In this document: positions 47,159-55,378 of the stretch, in pieces | Layout of the letters: every line of letters starts with the position of its first letter | Position numbering within the stretch: position 1 is the stretch's first letter | Source of the DNA: Brevundimonas sp. | Lineage (GTDB): Bacteria > Pseudomonadota > Alphaproteobacteria > Caulobacterales > Caulobacteraceae | Assembly: GCF_003248455.1 (NCBI RefSeq) | Contig: NZ_QFNM01000014.1 | Span: forward strand, 14,070 to 78,069 | DNA: 64,000 bases | Direction of reading: 5' to 3' | Notes under the pieces: model-generated | What the model saw: only the letters and a program-made list of their open reading frames with translations | What the model was told of the DNA's origin: nothing | The model's database searches: none | Made by a program: the position numbers and the translations under genes

Positions 47159-47407
47159 GTGCTGACATCCCCACAAATCAAGGCCGCGCGCGCCCTCCTC
47201 GGTTGGAGCCAGCCTTCGTTGGCGAAGGCGTCGGGCCTATCGCTGCCCACCATCGTGCGTATGGAGAGCCAGCTCGGTCCGGGGCGTAGCTCTGCAGCCA
47301 ACGTCGAAGCTGTTCAGCTGGCTCTTGAAACCGCTGGGGTCACCTTCCTGGAAGGGACAAGCGAGTCGGGGCCGGGAGTGCGCCTAAAACGCGGACTTGA
47401 GGGATGA
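47159..47407 (+). CDS. Small XRE-type helix-turn-helix protein
   Basis: 82-aa regulator, GTG start at 47159. HTH covers most of the protein (IKAARALLGWSQPSLAKASG and SLPTIVRMESQLG), with the C-terminus AVQLALETAGVTFLEG typical of single-domain XRE repressors that match the element's control genes. It probably binds the AT-rich palindromes immediately upstream. No adjacent toxin was recognised. Confidence 0.78.
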   Translation: MLTSPQIKAARALLGWSQPSLAKASGLSLPTIVRMESQLGPGRSSAANVEAVQLALETAGVTFLEGTSESGPGVRLKRGLEG

Positions 47408-47534
47408 TGACTTAGTTAGACGCCGCTGGAAGCAGACCTCCGTTATGTCGTCTACGGGTGGAAAGCGGACACTCAGTAAGAGCGAAGATCGGTCGTTACG
47501 GATGGTTGTCCCAGACACGCGATTACCGTCGTCA

Positions 47535-47969
47535 TTACACGACTTTGGCCGAATAGCTCACCTGGGTTTCAAGCGGAGAACGCGAGCGCGAGACGATGAT
47601 TTTGTAATGCACCGTCATCCAATTCCGAGCCCCCAATGGCGCGCCTCGATCGGTACGGCGGGTCGTCTCATACGCCTCAACGTAGCATTCGACGCCGGGT
47701 ATATCCTGGCAGCTAAAGCCGAGGCTCTTCGCACAATCCCTGACGTCATTGCTGGCTGAGGCCGCACATCGCTCGGCAAACCAGCGCGGAGCGTCCCTCT
47801 CGCCGTAGTCCGAGCCCAAAGCGGATAGCGCGTACAGATATCTGCTGGCGGGGCTGTCGGAAAACGTGCTCTCGCGCACGGCGATTGCAGGCCATCCGAA
47901 GCATCCTCCGCCGCCAAGGCACCCGAGGAGTGTTGTGATCGTCAAAGCTGTTCGCTTCACCCATGGCAT
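47535..47969 (-). CDS. Predicted lipoprotein of unknown function
   Basis: 144-aa protein with an N-terminal hydrophobic segment ending in Cys (ALTITTLLGCLGGGGC), then a soluble domain with several Cys (CAASASNDVRDCAKSLGFSC, VECYVEAYETTRR). The Cys pattern suggests disulfides in the periplasm. No known domain recognised. It is preceded upstream by copy 1 of the 108-bp direct repeat. Coding status is moderately sure. Confidence 0.55.
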   Translation of the reverse strand: MPWVKRTALTITTLLGCLGGGGCFGWPAIAVRESTFSDSPASRYLYALSALGSDYGERDAPRWFAERCAASASNDVRDCAKSLGFSCQDIPGVECYVEAYETTRRTDRGAPLGARNWMTVHYKIIVSRSRSPLETQVSYSAKVV

Positions 47970-47995
47970 TCTTGCACTCTGACCATTCGCCAGAT

Positions 47996-48103
47996 GTCCG
48001 CAAGGGGTCGAATTCAGTCCTGGGCTTCAGCACCGGAGACAGACGTTGGCCTCTAGGCCGGAAAGCGGGCTGGGTCGGCGTCAGCTAGGGGTGGTTAGCG
48101 GAC
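47996..48103 (+). repeat. 108-bp imperfect direct repeat, copy 1
   Basis: Begins gtccgcaaggggtcg and ends ctaggggtggttagcggac. About three quarters identical to 48525-48632, same orientation. Lies between two small exported-protein genes. Confidence 0.7.
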
Positions 48104-48104
48104 T

Positions 48105-48497
48105 CTAGCGAACTTCCCATCGAGCAAAGGCATAGTAGCTATCGCCCGCCGGGGGGAAACTGCCGTCGGTGGCCCGCGCAGTTGCTTTAAGCTGGACGCG
48201 TGCTGCCCATGCGCCGAACGAAGAGCCCGGTTCCGACTCATCAACAAGACCGCACGCCGTCGTCACGCCACCTTCACCCAGGTCGCATTTCAACAGCGCC
48301 CAACCCTTACCGATCCCGTCAATAGGCATCGTGGCCATTAGGCTTCGCGGCACTCGCCGCTGGAGCTCGGCAGGACACCAAAGCCGAGATCCTGTTGCTG
48401 GATCCCGCTCGGATAAATCACAAACGACAGGTTCTGGCCGCACTGCGGCAGGTGGCGCCGCCTGACTAAGGGCGAGCAGCATCGTGGCGATGATCAT
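48105..48497 (-). CDS. Small exported protein of unknown function
   Basis: About 130 aa starting MIIATMLLALSQAAPPAAV (signal peptide), with paired Cys (VVCDLSER, RLWCPAELQ, LLKCDLGEGG, TTACGLVDES). The later GWALLKCDLGEGGVTTACGLVDE resembles the C-terminal fold of TonB-like small proteins, but the likeness is weak. ATG at 48497 preferred over 48515 because the signal peptide begins there and an aggagg RBS-like stretch (48502-48508 region) precedes it. It sits between the two copies of the 108-bp repeat. Confidence 0.6.
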   Translation of the reverse strand: MIIATMLLALSQAAPPAAVRPEPVVCDLSERDPATGSRLWCPAELQRRVPRSLMATMPIDGIGKGWALLKCDLGEGGVTTACGLVDESEPGSSFGAWAARVQLKATARATDGSFPPAGDSYYAFARWEVR

Positions 48498-48524
48498 CAG
48501 ACCTCCTAAATCCAATCCGCGAAA

Positions 48525-48632
48525 GTCTGCAATGGGTCGGTTTCAATCCTGGGCTTCGCTGCGGAGATCGGACATTGGCCCGCAGACCGAAAAGCGGTCG
48601 CGGTCGATGTCATCTAGGGGTGGCTAGCGGAC
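48525..48632 (+). repeat. 108-bp imperfect direct repeat, copy 2
   Basis: Begins gtctgcaatgggtcg and ends ctaggggtggctagcggac; matches 47996-48103. Short pieces with ggaaagcggaca also occur near 47460 and 58515. Confidence 0.7.
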
Positions 48633-48713
48633 GCTCGTTTTGACCCGTCAGGGCCTAACCCCAGAAACGGACATTTTTTCCCAGGTGCTGGACATTCGCT
48701 TTGCAAAGCCGGC

Positions 48714-49862
48714 CTAGTCTGCGGTGGTCTCGCCTCGATTTAGCCCAACGCTCAACACCAGCATCATCAGGCAAAGGCCGCCCGAGAGGGTGAGAGCTAG
48801 AGCCGTGGAGCGATCCAAGGCGATGGCGTAGGTAGCCGGCGCAGCGGCCTGAAGGTAGCGGGCCGGCGTGAGGAGCATGGCCTGCCTTACGGCATATCGC
48901 TCTGGACCAAAGACTTTCAACGGCAGCACGCCAGACGCGACTGAAAGAAGACCGTTGCCGAAGCCTTGGCCGACCGCGAGCAGTGGCGCGAACTTCACTC
49001 CTCCGAGCAGGGCCGCTGACGCACCAACAGGATGGAAGAGGCAGGCGAGCCGTACCGTCGCCAAAGGATGAGCTCTGTGGAGCCAAATCAAATCTATCAA
49101 TCGGGCTGAAATCGCACATCCCGCCATCATCCCGGCCGCCCAGGCCGCATCCGACGCCTTCATCCCCAAGGCACCGAGAATGCGAGGAAGGTGCGCGCCC
49201 ATCGCCGTCGATACGAACCAAGCCCCTGCGAAAAGCGCCGCAAGCTGCACCATCGGTCGATCCCAAGATATCCGCCCCTCAGGGGTTACGTTTTTGGCGT
49301 CGGATTGCCTGGGCGACAGCGCCAGAAGCGTCATCGGCAGACAAATCAGAAGATGGGTGAAAGCCCAGGCAAGGCAGGCCGACCGCCAATCACCCGCCTC
49401 ACTCATTGCCTTCGTGATCGGCCAACCCAGACCACCGCCCAACGCCCCGATCAGGGACACCGCAGTGATCCCTCGCCGGGCGTCCGCCCCCCGTCGCTCC
49501 ACGACGATGGCGAAGGCAGTCCCGTATAGACCCGTGCCCATACCCACGCCCAGCAAGGTGATGCCTGCCCAAAGCATCTCCGAGTTGATCGCCGTAGCCA
49601 TGATGACGAGAGCCGTCGCAAAAGCCGCGTGAGCAAACGCTTGGACAAGTTGTCCGCCGAATCGCTCAATGGCCCTGCCCGCCGCCGGCGTTATCAGGGC
49701 CGAGAGCAGGAACGCCGCCGACAGGGCGGAAAATACGGTAGCGGGCCGCATGCGAAAATCAGCTGCCACGGGATCCGCCAGCACACCGAGGAGATAGTAG
49801 CTGGAAGCAAAGGCCACAATCTGGCCTAGGCCCAGCACGGGTATGAGGAGACGCTCGCGCAT
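48714..49862 (-). CDS. Major facilitator superfamily transporter
   Basis: 382-aa polytopic transporter with about twelve hydrophobic helices (LGLGQIVAFASSYYLLGVLA, AAFLLSALITPAAGRAIERF, MLWAGITLLGVGMGTGLYG and others). The RAIERFGG loop between helices 2 and 3 resembles MFS motif A. The substrate is unknown. It is divergent from a LysR regulator 54 nt away that probably controls it. Confidence 0.88.
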   Translation of the reverse strand: MRERLLIPVLGLGQIVAFASSYYLLGVLADPVAADFRMRPATVFSALSAAFLLSALITPAAGRAIERFGGQLVQAFAHAAFATALVIMATAINSEMLWAGITLLGVGMGTGLYGTAFAIVVERRGADARRGITAVSLIGALGGGLGWPITKAMSEAGDWRSACLAWAFTHLLICLPMTLLALSPRQSDAKNVTPEGRISWDRPMVQLAALFAGAWFVSTAMGAHLPRILGALGMKASDAAWAAGMMAGCAISARLIDLIWLHRAHPLATVRLACLFHPVGASAALLGGVKFAPLLAVGQGFGNGLLSVASGVLPLKVFGPERYAVRQAMLLTPARYLQAAAPATYAIALDRSTALALTLSGGLCLMMLVLSVGLNRGETTAD

Positions 49863-49916
49863 CCGATGTGGGTGCGCTCGTTGCGATCAGCGAGAAAGCG
49901 ACTTATCGACGGTCCA

Positions 49917-50810
49917 ATGTTCGAAAAACCCACAGCTAGAACCCCGCTTCCGTCGCTGAATGGTCTTAGAGCGTTTGAGGCAATGGGCCGGCTCGGAAGC
50001 GCGACGCGCGCGGCGGCAGAACTTCACGTCACCCACAGCGCAGTCAGTCGCCAGGTGAAGGTGCTCGAAGCCGTCCTAGGCGTCACCCTGTTCGAAGGCC
50101 CGAAGTCGAAGCTCACGTTGACGGAGGCCGGCTCCGCCCTTCTCGCTGGCCTATCCCAAGGGTTCGATACGCTCGGCGATGCGGTGAGGTCGGTGCAGGT
50201 CTCGAATGTGGTCAGGATCGCCATCCACAACAGCTTGGCCGTTAAATGGCTGATACCCCGCTTGCCAACCTTCGAGCGTCTTCATCCTGGCATCACGATC
50301 GAACTCACCGACCTCCCGGTGGACGCCGTGCGCGCTCGCAGTGCCGATCTCGTGGTTCGCTTTCTCGACGGAGACCGACTCTCTGCGCCCGGAGTCGAAC
50401 TACTCGCCCAGAACTATGTCGGCGTTGTCCTCTCACCTGAGGTCGAAGACACCAAGGGCAATCTCCCGATGCTTGCAGCCGCAAGCCATACACGCGGTTG
50501 GCTCGCCTGGTCGGAGGCCGGAAGACCGATAGAGTTCGGCGCACGGACCCGGACGCTGGCACATCTCCACCACGTGCTTGATGCCGCGGTCTCCGGCCTC
50601 GGCGTCGCGGTTCTGCCCTGGACGCTCGTCGCGGAGGCGATCCTCGCCGACCGTCTTCGAGCTCCTTATGGGTTTGTCGGCGACGGCGGCCACCTTGTCG
50701 CCTGTGTAGCGCACGATCGATCCAGCCCCGCTATGCGAAGGGTCATCGATTGGCTCCGCCGTGAGGCTAAAACGACAACAGATCAGCTGGGTGGCGCGGC
50801 ATCACGCTAG
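49917..50810 (+). CDS. LysR-family transcriptional regulator
   Basis: 297-aa regulator with N-terminal winged HTH (LPSLNGLRAFEAMGRLGS, AAAELHVTHSAVSRQVK) and a periplasmic-binding-like effector domain resembling GcvA-type LysR proteins (PRLPTFERLHPGITIELTD). The ATG at 49917 is chosen as the HTH starts just after; the frame opens at 49866 within the divergent promoter. Probable regulator of the MFS gene. Confidence 0.88.
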   Translation: MFEKPTARTPLPSLNGLRAFEAMGRLGSATRAAAELHVTHSAVSRQVKVLEAVLGVTLFEGPKSKLTLTEAGSALLAGLSQGFDTLGDAVRSVQVSNVVRIAIHNSLAVKWLIPRLPTFERLHPGITIELTDLPVDAVRARSADLVVRFLDGDRLSAPGVELLAQNYVGVVLSPEVEDTKGNLPMLAAASHTRGWLAWSEAGRPIEFGARTRTLAHLHHVLDAAVSGLGVAVLPWTLVAEAILADRLRAPYGFVGDGGHLVACVAHDRSSPAMRRVIDWLRREAKTTTDQLGGAASR

Positions 50811-50947
50811 AGGCTGCACTGCGCTAGAAGAGATCGTTGGGGTCCAGGTTGGATATCTGCTTTGGGTCGATGTCAGTCATGATCATCAATGCCCGAAGCA
50901 GACTTCTGCCAAGCCCCTAAGAGATTACGGGTGGCAGCACTAGGCTG

Positions 50948-51637
50948 CTACTCTCGGTCTGCTACCGAATCCTTCGGCGGCGCCACCGTCACCGTGCACC
51001 GCTGCACCTTCCCGCTGTCGATCGCCGCCGCCCGGCAAGCCTCAAGGGCGTCCCGGTTCTCGTCGGCAAGCCGGGCGTCCGCGACGATCCGACCCCAGCC
51101 CATCGGATTCGCCGCCCGCATTAACGCTCCGCCCGCCGTCCAGCGATCCTCCCGCATCATCAGAGCCGCCATCCGCGTGTTCAGCCCGAACGGCAAGACG
51201 CCGGCGAGGATCGGCGAAAGCAACACCCCGACCGCGAACGCCACGCCCCCGATCCAGCCCAGCAACCGGACCTGCCTATCCTTCGCCCAGGCCTGACCGA
51301 TGAGGCCGGAGAGCCGCGACCGCTCGCGCTCCGCCTCCTGCGCGGCGCGGTCCAGCCTCTGCGCCGCCTCCCGCACCAGCGCCGAACCCGCCCTCGCGAT
51401 ACCTTGGCCCTGCTGCTCGGGCGTGAGGTTAAGCGCAGGCGAGGCCAGCACCGTCTCCAACGACTGACCGATCTCGTCGAGACCCTTGCCAAGTATCGCG
51501 AGATCCTGACTGTAGTCAGGCGGCCGGTTCTCCCGGATCGCCGCTGGAAGGCCCTCGATCGCGCGGCGCAGCACCGAGACCTCGGCCCGCAGGTCCTCGA
51601 ACGCCTGGGCCGGGTCGCCCGCCTGATCCTCCGCCAT
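50948..51637 (-). CDS. DUF6118 family protein
   Basis: 229-aa protein with an N-terminal coiled coil (AFEDLRAEVSVLRRAIEGLP, GKGLDEIGQSLETVL), a single membrane helix (LLGWIGGVAFAVGVLLSPILAG) and a C-terminal soluble part ending SGKVQRCTVTV. Proteins of this kind are found immediately downstream of traA in alphaproteobacterial conjugative and mobilisable elements; function unknown. It begins 18 nt after the traA stop, in the same operon. Confidence 0.82.
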   Translation of the reverse strand: MAEDQAGDPAQAFEDLRAEVSVLRRAIEGLPAAIRENRPPDYSQDLAILGKGLDEIGQSLETVLASPALNLTPEQQGQGIARAGSALVREAAQRLDRAAQEAERERSRLSGLIGQAWAKDRQVRLLGWIGGVAFAVGVLLSPILAGVLPFGLNTRMAALMMREDRWTAGGALMRAANPMGWGRIVADARLADENRDALEACRAAAIDSGKVQRCTVTVAPPKDSVADRE

Positions 51638-51655
51638 CCTCGCCTCCTGACTTAG

Positions 51656-54646
51656 TTACAACGACAGGCCCCGATGCAAGTCCCGCCTGATCTGCTGGGT
51701 CGCCTGCTGCACGCTACGCGCCGAGATCACCCGACCGAGGGTCGAACTCTGGCCCATTCCCAAGTCCTGCGCCCGCGACCGCACCAGCGATGCCAGCTGC
51801 GGATCGCGCTTCAGCGTGCCCGCCATCGCCTTCATGCGCGCCTCCACGCGTTGGCGTTCGCCTCTGTGTCGCCAACCGTCCAGCCGGTCATGCTGCGTTT
51901 CCAGCCGCTTCCAATCCTTCACCAACCGGTCGGCCTTCAACATCGGATCATGCCGCACCCACGCTTCGCGGCGGATGGCGCCGGCCAGCTCGGCACCGCG
52001 TTCAGACCCGCGAAGATCCCGCATGGCGCGCCAGGTTGAGGGCTCATGACGCAAGGCGTTGTGCAGGTCGCGCGTCGCCCCCGGCCTCGTCTGATCCAGC
52101 ACCGCCCCGGCCTCGCGCAATTCGCGCTTCTGATATTCAAGCACGGGCAGCTTCTGGGCGCGCATCCGCTCGGTATCGTCCATCGCCCGCGCATAGCGCT
52201 CCACCGAAACCTCCAACGTCTGCGCGGGAACGGGAGCCGTGCGCCCCGGCCCCCACGACGACAGGCCTTCCACGCGGCTGAACTGTGGCGGCGCCGCGCG
52301 CTTGTGCAGGGTAAACCCGTCGAACAGGCCCCGTTTGCGAGATTCGGCGTCGTGACCCGTGGCGCGGGTCGGCGCTTCGAGGCCGCGCCGTGCGGCATAG
52401 TCCAGCGTGGTTTCCTTGAGTCCCGTCCGCGAAAGCCGCGCCGACAAAGCGTCCAGATCCTTGAACTCACTCCGGTCGGCATAGAGGGTCGCCGTCTCCC
52501 GATGCCGGGTCATGGCCACATAGGTCAGGTGCCGGTCCATCGTCCCGGACGCCAGCATATGGACCCGGTCCACCGTCGCGCCTTGCGCCTTGTGGATGGT
52601 CGTGGCGTAGCCGTGGTCTACGGCGGCGTAGTCCGCCATCGACACCGACACGGTGCGGCCCTGGCCGGGTCCCTTGGCGCTATCCAGAAGGACGCTCAAC
52701 CGACCGGGCTCGGCGCGTTCTACCGTCCCCAGCATGCCGTTCTTCACGCCAAGGTCGCGGCTGTTCTCGCGGAAAAGCAGACGGTCCCCGGCGGCGAAGG
52801 CCCGCTCGCCCTCGGTCGTCCGGTAGACCTGCTCGCCGCGTAGCTCGCCCCGGTCCTGCCGTGCGGTGCGGATCGCGTCGTTCAGCTCAGCCACGTCCAC
52901 GCGGCGGTGCGCCAGCACCAGTCGCGAGCCGTCCGGTCGCGCGTCCATGTCGGCGATCACGTCGGCGACGATGGCCTGACGGGCCGCGCCCGTGTCGGCC
53001 TCGAACCGGACCGCGCCGCGTTCAGCATAGGCCGTCAGACCCTCATGGGTGCGATGACGGGCGAAATCCACCGAGGCGTCGCGCTGCCAGTCTTCGCGCT
53101 GGCGGCGGATCTCGCCAAGCTCGACGAACCCGACGCGTTCGGCCACAGCGCGGAAGGCCGCGCCCGGTCCGATCGGCTGGAGCTGTTCGGGGTCGCCCAC
53201 CAGCACCACCTTAGCCCCGGATCGGTCGGCCTCTTTCAACACACGCGAGAGCTGGCGGCTGCCGACCATCCCGGCCTCGTCGATCACCAGCACGCTGCGC
53301 GGGCCGAGGGTGTCTCGACCCCGCTCCCAACTCCTTTCCCAGCTCGCCAGCGTCCGTGAGGCGATCCCAGAGGACTCCTCCAGACCCTCCGCCGCCTTGC
53401 CGGCCAGGGCCGCGCCCATGACCCGGTAGCCCTCGGCCTCCCACACCTGACGCGCGGCCCCGAGCATGGTGCTCTTGCCGGCGCCCGCCATGCCGACCAC
53501 GGCCCCGATCCGTTCCGGTCCGGTGAGGTGGCGGACCGCCTGGCTCTGTTCCCCCGACAGGAACGGCCGCTCGGCGAGGGCGCGCTCGGTGTGGCTGGGA
53601 CTGACTCCGAACGTCCGGCTCTCCGCCATCCGGTCGGCGCTGTCAGCCATCGCCTTCTCGACGGCGATCATCTCCGTGGTGGAATAGCGCGCCGGCTCCA
53701 GGGTGCGGCCAAATTCGTCCCTCTGCTCGGGGCGCAGTTCGACAAGCGCGGGCGACGCCATCGCCGTGGCGAAGGCCCGCTGGAACTGGTCGGGATCATC
53801 GACGTAGCGGTGGATCACCTTCGCCACATCGGTGCGGTCGAACACGCTCTTCTCGTTGGTCACCAGCGTCAGCGCCTGTTCGGGCTTCTCGCGGATCAGT
53901 CGGGCGTTGCGCTGCGCCTGTTCGGCGTCCTGACGCGAGCGGACCACGGACTTGCCGCGCCGGTCCATCTGGGTGGCGTGCACGCCCATATGCTGGGTCG
54001 GCTCGATTTCCAGACCACAGGCCTGATGCGAGCGATGATCGATGCGCAGGTCGTGACCCGCCAGGGCCAGATGACGATTGGTCCGGTCTTCCCAATCCAG
54101 CCGGATATCGCGGAGCTGATCGTGCGAGGTCGGCAGGCCGAGCGCGATCAGTCGCTTGTTCTCCAACTCGATCTCGGACTTCTCGCCGAGGCCCTCGCGT
54201 TCGACCTTGCGCGTGGTCAGCAGGATATGGGCGTGGTGGTTGCGCACGTCGGTGTCGCCGTGCGGACTGTGGATCGCGAAATCGACCGCCACCCCGTAGC
54301 GATCGGCCAGCCCTTGAGCGAACTCCCGCGTCAGCGCCAGCCGCTGCTCGGGCGTCAGCTCGTGCGGGAGCGCCACCTCGATCTCTCGGGCTACACGGGC
54401 ATCCTTGCGGCCTTCCGCGAACTCCGCCGCATTCCACAGGGTCGAACGGTCCTGCGCCCATTCCGCGTCCACGCCTTCGGGCAGGACGATCTCGGTGTGC
54501 TCGACGCCGCGACGGGCGGTGAAGTCGTGGGTCTGGCCGTCGCGTTCGTTGATCAGCCGCTCGGACGATCGATAGGCGGCGGCCGCGACAGCGCTGCGTC
54601 CACTGCTGCGGCTGATCGGCTTCATCGCCAGATGATAGATCGCCAT
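51656..54646 (-). CDS. traA: Ti-type conjugative relaxase-helicase TraA (MOBQ)
   Basis: 996-aa DNA-nicking relaxase fused to a RecD-like helicase. The MobA/MobL domain occupies residues 1-250 (MAIYHLAMKPISRSSG; metal-binding HSPHGDTDVRNHHAHILLTTR split across the motif), the helicase has Walker A VGMAGAGKSTMLG, VLVIDEAGMVGS, LVGDPEQLQPIG and ATTIHKAQGATVD. The ATG at 54646 has a ggaggt RBS. It is divergent from traD with a predicted oriT in between. It should bind oriT and pilot the transferred strand. Confidence 0.95.
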   Translation of the reverse strand: MAIYHLAMKPISRSSGRSAVAAAAYRSSERLINERDGQTHDFTARRGVEHTEIVLPEGVDAEWAQDRSTLWNAAEFAEGRKDARVAREIEVALPHELTPEQRLALTREFAQGLADRYGVAVDFAIHSPHGDTDVRNHHAHILLTTRKVEREGLGEKSEIELENKRLIALGLPTSHDQLRDIRLDWEDRTNRHLALAGHDLRIDHRSHQACGLEIEPTQHMGVHATQMDRRGKSVVRSRQDAEQAQRNARLIREKPEQALTLVTNEKSVFDRTDVAKVIHRYVDDPDQFQRAFATAMASPALVELRPEQRDEFGRTLEPARYSTTEMIAVEKAMADSADRMAESRTFGVSPSHTERALAERPFLSGEQSQAVRHLTGPERIGAVVGMAGAGKSTMLGAARQVWEAEGYRVMGAALAGKAAEGLEESSGIASRTLASWERSWERGRDTLGPRSVLVIDEAGMVGSRQLSRVLKEADRSGAKVVLVGDPEQLQPIGPGAAFRAVAERVGFVELGEIRRQREDWQRDASVDFARHRTHEGLTAYAERGAVRFEADTGAARQAIVADVIADMDARPDGSRLVLAHRRVDVAELNDAIRTARQDRGELRGEQVYRTTEGERAFAAGDRLLFRENSRDLGVKNGMLGTVERAEPGRLSVLLDSAKGPGQGRTVSVSMADYAAVDHGYATTIHKAQGATVDRVHMLASGTMDRHLTYVAMTRHRETATLYADRSEFKDLDALSARLSRTGLKETTLDYAARRGLEAPTRATGHDAESRKRGLFDGFTLHKRAAPPQFSRVEGLSSWGPGRTAPVPAQTLEVSVERYARAMDDTERMRAQKLPVLEYQKRELREAGAVLDQTRPGATRDLHNALRHEPSTWRAMRDLRGSERGAELAGAIRREAWVRHDPMLKADRLVKDWKRLETQHDRLDGWRHRGERQRVEARMKAMAGTLKRDPQLASLVRSRAQDLGMGQSSTLGRVISARSVQQATQQIRRDLHRGLSL

Positions 54647-55074
54647 GACGACCTCCAGGGAGCCGCCGTTAGGGCAGCCAGTCTGGCGGGCCGAGATCAC
54701 GCAAGGCCAGGCTGCAACCTGGGTCCGTCGATCTCAAAATACCAAGCCCTGAGTTGCGCAGCAACTCGTAAGTGCGCCCTTCGCTAATCTTCACTTCGCT
54801 CGATACGCTCGGTGGGGTGCGCTTGTGAGCAAGCGGAGCGAGCATCCAGAGATGCCGTTCAGCAACGCAGCATCAGTCGCCGTGCGAATCGGATTGCCTG
54901 CTGTGGGCGAGCATGGTGGGGCTGGCGGTCCGTCGCAATGGCGCAGTGAACACCGGGGTATTGCTCGGCCGTTGCTGATTGCATCGCCGGGGTGCGTCGC
55001 TGTTGACCGATGACGGCTCGGCGCTCTTGTGCTACCTTGGGTTCTGGAAAAGGAGCGGCGACACGGAGGAGACG
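54647..55074. other. traA-traD intergenic region containing the predicted oriT
   Basis: 428 bases between divergent transfer genes. Apart from the oriT core described below it holds a perfect hairpin cgcttg-tgag-caagcg (54820-54835) and repeated gagcg/cgctc words (54797-54845). No convincing ORF. Confidence 0.6.
54751..54780 (+). other. oriT: Predicted origin of transfer (IncQ/MOBQ type)
   Basis: Perfect 7-bp inverted repeat gagttgc-gca-gcaactc (54751-54767) directly followed by gtaagtgcgccct (54768-54780). The IncQ plasmid oriT (RSF1010/R1162 type) has the same layout, an inverted repeat then TAAxTGCGCCCT, nicked between G and C; the equivalent nick here is between 54776 and 54777 on the plus strand. 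It lies between traA and traD, where MOBQ oriT sites are found. Confidence 0.82.
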
Positions 55075-55365
55075 ATGGCGAGGCGGTCAATCGCCGAGCG
55101 GCTGGCTCAACTGGAGGCCCAGCGCAAATCGCTACAGACCAAGCTCGGCAAGCAGGAACGGGCCAGGGATACGCGCCGCAAGATCCTGCTCGGCGCCCTG
55201 GTCCTGCATCGGCTGGAGAAGGGTCAGGACGCCTTCTCCAAGGACCAACTTCCCGATTGGCTCCGGCGCGAACTGCCCGGCTTCATCACCCGTGACGACG
55301 ACGCGGCCCTGTTCCCCGATCTGATCGGCGAGAGCGGCGCGGCGCCGTTGCCAGACAAGACCTGA
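55075..55365 (+). CDS. traD: Conjugal transfer protein TraD-like
   Basis: 96-aa basic protein with a coiled-coil start MARRSIAERLAQLEAQRKS and a conserved ARDTRRKILLGALVLHRLE helix, as in the small TraC/TraD accessory proteins that assist relaxosome formation in Ti-type systems. A strong ggaggag RBS fixes the ATG at 55075. It is divergent from traA across the oriT and precedes traG by 13 nt. Confidence 0.8.
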   Translation: MARRSIAERLAQLEAQRKSLQTKLGKQERARDTRRKILLGALVLHRLEKGQDAFSKDQLPDWLRRELPGFITRDDDAALFPDLIGESGAAPLPDKT

Positions 55366-55378
55366 TCGGGGCGCTGGA

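Noticed and set aside
53528..54787. 419-codon plus-strand frame inside traA
   Set aside because: Antisense shadow of the relaxase; traA motifs on the minus strand are unmistakable.
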